Part shown: one piece after another, positions 58,381 through 64,000 of the stretch
Layout: the number at the start of each line of letters is the position of its first letter
Numbering within the stretch: position 1 is the stretch's first letter
DNA from: Actinocrinis sp035653575
GTDB taxonomy: Bacteria > Actinomycetota > Actinomycetes > Streptomycetales > Catenulisporaceae
DNA length: 64,000 bases
Direction of reading: 5' to 3'
Assembly: GCF_035653575.1 (NCBI RefSeq)
Contig: NZ_DASRBQ010000097.1
Span: 25,961-89,960, forward strand
Notes under the pieces: model-generated
The model's input: the letters and a program-made list of their open reading frames with translations, nothing else
Told to the model about the DNA's origin: nothing
Database searches by the model: none
Position numbers and translations under genes: made by a program

Positions 58381-59415
58381 TTAGCGAGATGGATCGCCGG
58401 TGAGGATGCGGTCGATTTGCTCCAGTTCGTCCTGGGTCAGTGCGGGGGCGCTAAGGGCGGCGACGTTGGTTTCCAGCTGTGTAACTGACGAAGCTCCGAT
58501 GATCGCGGAGGTCATTCGGGCATCGCGCAGCACCCAGGCGAGGGCGAGCTGTGCGAGAGTCTGGCCGCGCCCGGCCGCGAGTTCGTTCAGTCGCTTGACC
58601 TGGTCCATCACACCGTCAGTCAGAGCGTCGGGGCGCAGGAAGTGGCCGACCGAGGCGCGCGAACCCTCCGGGACGCCGCCCAAGTACCGGTCGGTCAGGA
58701 TGCCCTGGGCGAGCGGGGAGAAGCAGATGCAACCCGCGCCGACCTCTTCCAGCACGTCGAGCAGGCCGTTCTCGACGGCGCCGCGGCGCAGCATGGAATA
58801 CGGCGGCTGGTGGATCAGCAACGGCGTGCCGAGGTCGCGCAGGATCGCGGCGGCCTGGCGGGTGCGCTCGGGGTCGTAGTTGGAGATCGCGGCGTAGAGG
58901 GCCTTTCCGGAGCGTACCGCCTGGTCCAGCGCGCTCATGGTCTCTTCGAGCGGCGTCTCGGGGTCGGGGCGGTGGTGGTAGAAGACGTCGACGTAGTCCA
59001 GGCCCATGCGCTTGAGGGACTGGTCCAGCGAGGCGAGCAGGTATTTGCGCGAGCCGAAGTCGCCGTAGGGGCCGGGCCACATGTCGTAGCCGGCCTTGGT
59101 CGAGATGACCAGCTCGTCGCGGTACGGCCGGAAGTCCTGGGCGTACAGGGCGCCGAAGTTGGCCTCGGCCGAGCCGTACGGCGAGCCGTAGTTGTTCGCC
59201 AGGTCGAAATGGGTGACGCCGAGGTCGAAGGCGCGGCGCAGCACAGCCTGCTGGGTCTCGCGCGGCTTGGTGTCGCCGAAGTTGTGCCACAGCCCGAGCG
59301 AGATCGCGGGCAGCTTCAGGCCGCTGCGTCCACTGCGCCGGTACTGCATACCGTCATACCGCTCCGGGGCCGGGACATATGCGGGGACACCGGTCGGGAA
59401 GCTCTGGGAAGTCAT
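58381..59415 (-). CDS. Aldo/keto reductase (YghZ/GAP reductase type)
   Basis: 344 residues. The AKR barrel is seen in LPAISLGLWHNFGD, GVTHFDLANNYGSPYGSAE (catalytic Asp and Tyr), LVISTKAGYDMWPGPYGDFG (Lys), VDVFYHHRPDPETP (His), and the NADP site IIGASSVTQLETNV. These are marks of the AKR14/YghZ group that reduces glyceraldehyde 3-phosphate and methylglyoxal. I chose the ATG at 59415, six bases after AAGGGA; the open frame extends to 59523 but that part overlaps the palindromic promoter region. Confidence 0.9.
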   Translation of the reverse strand: MTSQSFPTGVPAYVPAPERYDGMQYRRSGRSGLKLPAISLGLWHNFGDTKPRETQQAVLRRAFDLGVTHFDLANNYGSPYGSAEANFGALYAQDFRPYRDELVISTKAGYDMWPGPYGDFGSRKYLLASLDQSLKRMGLDYVDVFYHHRPDPETPLEETMSALDQAVRSGKALYAAISNYDPERTRQAAAILRDLGTPLLIHQPPYSMLRRGAVENGLLDVLEEVGAGCICFSPLAQGILTDRYLGGVPEGSRASVGHFLRPDALTDGVMDQVKRLNELAAGRGQTLAQLALAWVLRDARMTSAIIGASSVTQLETNVAALSAPALTQDELEQIDRILTGDPSR

Positions 59416-59481
59416 TGTCGGTCCCTTGGTGTTGACTATTACCGGGGATCTTACGAGGGCGTGCGAAACCCGCTTGCAGTA

Positions 59482-59528
59482 GTTCGATGAGTCTCGTACG
59501 ATCGAGACTTGTTCGAAGTTCATCGAAC
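59482..59528. promoter_or_regulatory. Nested palindromes in the AKR/exporter divergent promoter
   Basis: AGTCTCG-TACGAT-CGAGACT (59490-59509) is enclosed by the wider inverted pair GTTCGATGA (59482-59490) and TTCATCGAAC (59519-59528). The layout suggests a dimeric or tetrameric repressor controlling both genes; no regulator is encoded next to them. Confidence 0.6.
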
Positions 59529-59590
59529 ATTGCGGGGTCGCCGGCTACCCAGGTCGCGGACTTCGCAGTGTGCTTGCTGGAGGGGTAAGC

Positions 59591-61072
59591 ATGTCTTTGG
59601 TCACCGAACGTTCCGGCGTCGCCGAGCCGTCGGGCGTCGCGAAGTCCTCGAGCGCCCCGGCGCGTCCGATCGACGCGCTCAAGCCGCTCGAACCCGATCC
59701 GGGGCGCTGGAAAGCGTTACCCGTCCTGCTCTCGGCCATGTTCATGGCGATGTTCGACTACTTCGTGGTCAACGTCGCCGCGCCCTCCCTGCAGCACGAC
59801 TTGGGCGCGACCGAGTCCGGGATCGAGCTGGTGGTCGGCGGCTACGGCTTCGCCTACGCCAGCGGACTGATCACCGGCGGCCGCCTGGGCGACCTGTTCG
59901 GGCACCGGCGGCTGTTCCTCATCGGCATGATGGCCTTCACCGCCGCCTCGCTGCTGTGCGGACTGGCCGGGAGCCCGGCGCTGCTGGTGGCCGCGCGGAT
60001 CCTGCAGGGCGCGACGGCCGCCGCGATGGTGCCGCAGGTGCTGGCGCTGATCAACGTGATGTTCCCGCCGCACGAGCGGGCCCGGGCAATGGCCGCGTTC
60101 GGCGGGGTCATCGGTGTCGGCGCGGTGGCCGGGCAGGTGCTCGGCGGAGTGCTGCTCGACGCGAACCTCTTCGGCTGGGGCTGGCGCACGATCTTCTACA
60201 TCAACGTCCCGATCGGCCTGGCCGCGGCGGCACTGGCGGCGCGCTGGCTGCCGGGGCACCAGCGGCGCGGCGAGACGAGGCTGGACCCGGTCGGCGCGAT
60301 CGGGATCAGCACGGCGCTCGCGCTCATCCTGGTGCCGATCTCGCTGGGACGGCCGGAGCACTGGCCGCTGTGGACGTGGATCTCGATGGGCGCGGCGATA
60401 CCCGTGGCCGCCTCGGTGCTCTGGTACGAGGCGCGGCTCGGGCGCCGCGGCGGCGCGCCGGTGCTGAACGTGGAGCTGCTCAAAGAGCGCGTCTTCGCCG
60501 CGGGCATGGTCATCGCGGGCCTGTACCTGACGTTCTTCGCCGGATTCATGCTCTGCCTGACGCTGCTGCTGCAGAACGGACTCGGCCTGAGCCCGCTGCG
60601 CGCGGGTCTCGCCTTCACGCCGCTCGGGGTTTCGTTCGCCGTCAGCTCGTGGCTCGCGCGCCGCTTCGGCCACCGCGTGGTGACGATAGGCGCGGCGGTG
60701 AGCCTGACCGGACTGCTGCTGACGGTCGCGACGCTCGCCGTACGCGGCGACCACACGTCGGCTGCATGGCTGATACCCGGCATGATCGTGGTCGGGTTCG
60801 GCAACGGACTCGCGCTGCCATCGATCATCGGCGCGGTGCTGCTGCGCATACCGGCGCCGCAGGCCGGCATGGCCGCCGGGGCGCTCACCACGGTCCAGCA
60901 GTTCGGCAACGCGACCGGCGTGACGGTGCTGGGCACCGTGTTCTTCAGCGTTCTGGGCGCCGCGCCGTCGATGCACTCCTACGTCACCGCGATGACGGTG
61001 GCCGCGGCGATCTGCGCCGCGCTCGCCGTGGTGATCGTGTCCACCTCGTTCCTGCTGCCGCGCAGGTCGTAG
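59591..61072 (+). CDS. DHA2 family (14-helix) MFS exporter
   Basis: 493 residues. Helix 1 FMAMFDYFVVNVAAPSLQHDL, motif A GGRLGDLFGHRRLFLIG, helix 4 AARILQGATAAAMVPQVLALI and motif C VAGQVLGGVLLDANLFGWGWR mark the family. Substrate unknown. It is the third DHA2 exporter in the window but the only one without an adjacent TetR gene. GGAGGGG lies five bases before the ATG at 59591. Confidence 0.92.
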   Translation: MSLVTERSGVAEPSGVAKSSSAPARPIDALKPLEPDPGRWKALPVLLSAMFMAMFDYFVVNVAAPSLQHDLGATESGIELVVGGYGFAYASGLITGGRLGDLFGHRRLFLIGMMAFTAASLLCGLAGSPALLVAARILQGATAAAMVPQVLALINVMFPPHERARAMAAFGGVIGVGAVAGQVLGGVLLDANLFGWGWRTIFYINVPIGLAAAALAARWLPGHQRRGETRLDPVGAIGISTALALILVPISLGRPEHWPLWTWISMGAAIPVAASVLWYEARLGRRGGAPVLNVELLKERVFAAGMVIAGLYLTFFAGFMLCLTLLLQNGLGLSPLRAGLAFTPLGVSFAVSSWLARRFGHRVVTIGAAVSLTGLLLTVATLAVRGDHTSAAWLIPGMIVVGFGNGLALPSIIGAVLLRIPAPQAGMAAGALTTVQQFGNATGVTVLGTVFFSVLGAAPSMHSYVTAMTVAAAICAALAVVIVSTSFLLPRRS

Positions 61073-61125
61073 GCGAGGCTCGGCCGAATGGGCAACGAGC
61101 ACTGCCCGGGGAGGGTGAGCCCTGC

Positions 61126-61131
61126 TACAGT
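61126..61131 (+). promoter_or_regulatory. -10 element of the trp operon leader
   Basis: TACAGT lies seven bases before the ATG at 61139, placing the transcription start on the leader-peptide start codon. No ribosome site stands at a workable distance. Confidence 0.5.
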
Positions 61132-61138
61132 CATGGCC

Positions 61139-61201
61139 ATGACGCGCAGGGTCCTACACCGATCCAACCAGTGGTGGTCCGCCTCTCCGGCGGACTTCTA
61201 G
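61139..61201 (+). CDS. trpL: Trp leader peptide (attenuator)
   Basis: 20 codons ending in TAG, containing two adjacent tryptophan codons (TGG TGG at 61172-61177) in SNQWWSASP. It precedes a terminator hairpin and a TrpE-TrpG type gene. Ribosome stalling at the Trp codons when charged tRNA-Trp is scarce would favour readthrough. The -10 box seven bases upstream and the absence of a Shine-Dalgarno suggest that the leader is translated from a leaderless mRNA. An in-frame ATG at 61133 would add two codons. Confidence 0.88.
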   Translation: MTRRVLHRSNQWWSASPADF

Positions 61202-61222
61202 GACTCGCGCTTCCCAAGACTC

Positions 61223-61260
61223 GCGAACCGGCCGCCGATCAGGCGGCCGGTTCGCTGTTT
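61223..61260 (+). terminator. Trp attenuator terminator hairpin
   Basis: A perfect 14-bp stem (GCGAACCGGCCGCC with its complement, loop GATCA) is followed by TGTTT. CGGACTTC near the end of the leader and the GACTCGCG repeats between leader and stem could provide the alternative pairing. Confidence 0.88.
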
Positions 61261-61319
61261 CCAGCGGGCGTCCCGGTCCGACTGAGCGGCCGCCGGTCTT
61301 AACCGAAAGGCCGGAGGTC

Positions 61320-63215
61320 ATGGACGACATCGCCCTGATCGATCTGACTCCCCCGTTCGCCCTGCTGCGCCGCGAGGGCCGCGAACGGGTCGAACTGCTG
61401 CGCGGAAAGGTGACGAGCGTCGCTCGGCTCGCCGACCTGCCCGACGCGCAGCAGTTGGCGCTGGTCCCCTATCGACAGTTGCGGGAGCGCGGCGACGCCT
61501 GCCATGACGACGGGGCGCCGCTGCTGACGCTGCTGGTACGCGAACGCACGGAGCTCGCGGCCGAGGAGCTTCCCGAGGTGGCACCGCCGCGGATCAGAGA
61601 CGGCGACTTCGATGTCTGCGACGATGCGTACGCGCTCCAGGTCAAGGCGGTGCTGGAGGAGGAGATCGGGCGGGGCGAGGGCGCGAACTTCGTGCTGCGG
61701 CGCTCCTTCGTCGGGTACTGCGACGACGTGACGGCGACCGCGCTGGGCGCGTTCCGCCAACTGCTGACGCAGGAACGCGGGGCTTACTGGACCTTCCTGG
61801 TGCACACCGGGGACCTGGTCATGGTCGGCGCGACACCCGAGCGGCACGTCTCGGTGCACGACGGCGTCGCCGTGATGAACCCGATCAGCGGAACGCTGCG
61901 CATGCCGCCGGCCGAGGCGAGCGCGCAGCAGGTGCTCGGCTTCCTCGCCGATCCCAAGGAGCGCGACGAGCTGGCGATGGTCGTCGACGAGGAACTGAAG
62001 ATGCTCGCGCAGGTCGGCGGGCACGGCCGGGTGACCGGCCCGTTCCTCAAGGAGATGCGCAATCTCGCGCACACCGAGTACTACATCAGGGCACGTACGG
62101 AGATGGACGTGCGCCAGGTGTTGCGCGAGACGATGTTCGCCCCGACGGCCACCGGCTCGCCCATCCGCAACGCCTTCCGGGTGATTCAGCGCCATGAGAC
62201 GGGAGGCCGCGGCTACTACGGCGGAGTGGCGGCGCTGATCGGCGTCGACGAGCGCGGTCGGCAGTCGATGGACGCTTCGCTGCTGCTGCGCGTGGCTTAT
62301 CTGGATCCCGCGGACGGCTCGGTGCGCATCCCGGTCGGCGCGACGCTGGTGCGCGGCTCGGATCCGTACGAGGAGGTGTGTGAGACGCGGGCGAAGGCGG
62401 CGGGCGTGCTGCGGGCGTTCGGCGTCGGCGCGCGGGCCGGCGACCACATCGAGGACGGGCCAACGCAGGACACGAGTGCGCGTACACGATCCGGCGACGA
62501 GAACGACGGTCTGCGGCAGTGGGCTGATGACCCGCTGGTTCTGGCGACGCTGGCCGCGCGTAACGACGTGCTGGCGCCGTTCTGGTTGCAGGAGCACGCG
62601 CCGGACGCGTTCGTGGTCCCGAAGCTGCTCGGTCGCAGTGTGCTGATTGTCGACAACGAAGACGCTTTCACCTCGATGCTCGCCGTGCAGCTGCGCGCGC
62701 TCGGGTTGACCGTGACCCGCACGCCGTTCGCAGCCGTCGACGGCACCGCCGGATACGAGGAGCGCGATGGCCTGGACGGCTTCGACCTCGTCATCCTCGG
62801 CCCGGGCCCCGGCGATCCGAGCGACTTCGCGCTGCCGAAGGTGCGCGTCGGCAGAGTACTGATTCAGCGGCTGTTCGCGCGCGAACAGCCGGTGCTCGGC
62901 GTGTGCCTCGGCCACCAGCTGCTGTGCACCGCGATGGGCTTCAGGCTGATCCGGCGGCCCGAACCGAATCAGGGCACGCAGGTGGAGGTGGATCTGTTCG
63001 GCCGGCGCGAGCTGGTCGGGTTCTACAACTCCTTCGCCGCGCTGGCTCCCGAGGCAGTGGTGCCTGGGCTGGAGATCGCGACGCTGCCGGGCTCGCGGGA
63101 AATCGTCGCGATGCGCGGCCCGGGGTACGGCGGCGTGCAGTTCCATGCCGAATCCGTCTTCAGCAAGGACGGGCTGGGTATTCTGCGGCGGGAGATCACC
63201 AGACTGCTGACATGA
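61320..63215 (+). CDS. Fused anthranilate synthase-type enzyme (TrpE-TrpG)
   Basis: 631 residues. Residues 1-400 are a chorismate-utilising domain (GATPERHVSV, MNPISGT, then HTEYYIRARTEM, PIRNAFRVIQRHE and GRGYYGGVAALIGV). Residues ~435-631 are a class I glutamine amidotransferase with nucleophile Cys in PVLGVCLGHQLL and the His-Glu pair in GVQFHAESV. The fused order and length match PhzE-like and actinobacterial TrpEG enzymes. They make anthranilate or 2-amino-2-deoxyisochorismate from chorismate; the upstream Trp attenuator favours anthranilate for tryptophan. A classical Trp-binding LLES motif is not evident at the N-terminus. GGAGG is close to the ATG. Confidence 0.9.
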   Translation: MDDIALIDLTPPFALLRREGRERVELLRGKVTSVARLADLPDAQQLALVPYRQLRERGDACHDDGAPLLTLLVRERTELAAEELPEVAPPRIRDGDFDVCDDAYALQVKAVLEEEIGRGEGANFVLRRSFVGYCDDVTATALGAFRQLLTQERGAYWTFLVHTGDLVMVGATPERHVSVHDGVAVMNPISGTLRMPPAEASAQQVLGFLADPKERDELAMVVDEELKMLAQVGGHGRVTGPFLKEMRNLAHTEYYIRARTEMDVRQVLRETMFAPTATGSPIRNAFRVIQRHETGGRGYYGGVAALIGVDERGRQSMDASLLLRVAYLDPADGSVRIPVGATLVRGSDPYEEVCETRAKAAGVLRAFGVGARAGDHIEDGPTQDTSARTRSGDENDGLRQWADDPLVLATLAARNDVLAPFWLQEHAPDAFVVPKLLGRSVLIVDNEDAFTSMLAVQLRALGLTVTRTPFAAVDGTAGYEERDGLDGFDLVILGPGPGDPSDFALPKVRVGRVLIQRLFAREQPVLGVCLGHQLLCTAMGFRLIRRPEPNQGTQVEVDLFGRRELVGFYNSFAALAPEAVVPGLEIATLPGSREIVAMRGPGYGGVQFHAESVFSKDGLGILRREITRLLT

Positions 63216-63240
63216 CTATCGGGCCTGATCGCCTGGGCAG

Positions 63241-63289
63241 GGCTGCCTGGATGTGGCTGCGTGGATGTGGTGCCTGGATGTGGCTGCCT
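63241..63289. repeat. Short tandem repeat
   Basis: Three and a half units of about 14 bases (GCTGCCTGGATGTG, GCTGCGTGGATGTG, GTGCCTGGATGTG, GCTGCCTG) lie between the anthranilate synthase stop and the convergent ROK gene. Confidence 0.65.
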
Positions 63290-63303
63290 GACGAGGCTGG
63301 CTG

Positions 63304-64000
63304 TCAGGGCCACAGCGCGGCGCGAGCGCGGTCGAGGGCGGTGGCCACGGCACCGGTGAGAATCGGATTGCCGGGCACCGCCGTCGTCCGAATGCGGGTC
63401 TGTACGGGGCATACCGCGGCCATCCGCTCCTCGACCGCGCTCGCCAGCAGCGTGCCTCCGGAGCGGCCGAGGTCGCCCGTGAGCACGACCACGCCCGGGT
63501 CCACGACGAGTGCGAAGGCGGCGGCGCCGAGCGCGATGCGGGCGGCCAGCTCGGTGCGGAAGCCGGCGTGCTCGAAGTGCGCTGGGGCCACGCTGTAGTA
63601 CGCGTCGGCGGCGGACTGGTCGGTGCGAGACGGCTCGGCGGTCGACGGCGCGGCGGTCGACGCACCGCCGGTGACGGACTCAGCGCACGAAACTGCCTCA
63701 ACCTCGTCCGGACCGCCGACGCCGCTGGCGCCACTGGCGCTGCCGGCGCCGACGAGGCCGTGCGACTCGGCGAGCCTCGCCACCGCCGCCGGACTGACCA
63801 GGTCGTACAGGCCGCCGGTGCAGTCGGTCGGGCTGATCTGCGGACCGGCGCCGGGAACAGCGAGGAAACCCAGCTCGCCGGCGCCGCCGGAAGCGCCGCG
63901 CCGCAGCACGCCGTCCAGGATCAGGCTCGCGCCGACGCCTGCGGGGCCTAGCCAGAGCAGGCCGAAGGAATCGATGCCCTGCGGCCCGATGACCCGGTGC
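63304..64000 (-). CDS. ROK family protein, N-terminal part outside window
   Basis: The open frame enters from the right edge and covers the C-terminal ~230 residues. FGLLWLGPAGVGASLILDG followed by LRRGASGGAGELGFLAVPG is the ROK sugar-binding and zinc-region pattern, and IALGAAAFALVVDPGVVVLTGDLG with NPILTGAVATALDRAR is the typical C-terminal half. The zinc-binding GxCGxxGCxE motif of active ROK kinases is replaced by a sequence with a lone Cys in PTDCTGGLYDLV, so a transcription regulator (NagC/Mlc type) is more likely than a kinase. A Ser/Thr-rich insertion of ~45 residues interrupts the domain. Confidence 0.82.
   Translation of the reverse strand, partial: HRVIGPQGIDSFGLLWLGPAGVGASLILDGVLRRGASGGAGELGFLAVPGAGPQISPTDCTGGLYDLVSPAAVARLAESHGLVGAGSASGASGVGGPDEVEAVSCAESVTGGASTAAPSTAEPSRTDQSAADAYYSVAPAHFEHAGFRTELAARIALGAAAFALVVDPGVVVLTGDLGRSGGTLLASAVEERMAAVCPVQTRIRTTAVPGNPILTGAVATALDRARAALWP

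Noticed and set aside
61133..61138. ATG 61133 as start of the Trp leader peptide
   Set aside because: In frame, but it lies one base after the -10 box and cannot be in a transcript started from it. ATG 61139 has the right distance.

Overview
The window is GC-rich chromosomal DNA from a filamentous, probably sporulating actinobacterium. GTG starts, leaderless promoters, chaplins with a sortase-E type LAHTG signal, ESX-type secretion substrates with a mycosin, a PASTA-domain Ser/Thr kinase beside an Rv2175c-type protein, a long Lhr helicase, class II DAHP synthase and the SCO2521-SCO2525 type gene cassette all point to a Streptomyces-like or Catenulispora-like mycelial organism. The genus cannot be fixed from the sequence alone.

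Layout. 1-10 kb is mostly cell-surface: two paralogous DUF4190-like membrane proteins, a Tat-lipoprotein with an M1-peptidase fold that has lost its zinc ligands, two type VII secretion substrates plus a mycosin, a SepF-like protein, a TipA-like MerR regulator, and a cysteine-free short chaplin next to an unusual three-domain long chaplin. 10-17 kb holds a TetR regulator, a DUF3046 protein, the helicase Lhr and a DUF6504-like protein, with LexA-box-like sites in a 1.2-kb non-coding stretch. 18-24 kb is an isoprenoid-like group (degenerate GT2, CrtI-like oxidoreductase, polyprenyl synthase) interleaved with metF, followed by a lipid-anchored RNase Sa homologue and a hairpin-repeat cluster. 24-30 kb carries a two-gene membrane glycosylation pair and nadE. 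30-32 kb is a drug-exporter/TetR unit.

33-39 kb is thiamine biosynthesis (thiE; TPP riboswitch-thiO-thiS-thiG) with an Rv2175c-like DNA-binding protein and a PASTA kinase. As I recall it, this order (prenyl synthase, metF, thiE, Rv2175c-like, thiOSG, kinase, class II DAHP synthase, anthranilate synthase) follows the Streptomyces SCO2101-SCO2117 neighbourhood. Two blocks interrupt it. One is 40.0-46.6 kb, a complete SCO2525-2524-2523-2522-2521 type cassette of unknown function plus a sixth membrane gene, driven by a promoter over an inverted repeat. The other is 47-55 kb, with transporters, regulators and a 2-kb toxin-antitoxin islet enclosed by ~220-bp inverted repeats.

The last 9 kb return to aromatic metabolism: class II DAHP synthase overlapping a threonine aldolase, an aldo/keto reductase, a DHA2 exporter, and a fused anthranilate-synthase-type TrpE-TrpG preceded by a leaderless Trp-Trp leader peptide and attenuator. 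The window ends inside a ROK-family gene. The strongest candidates for undescribed biology are the SCO252x cassette (with its P-loop lysine replaced by arginine) and the inverted-repeat toxin-antitoxin islet.
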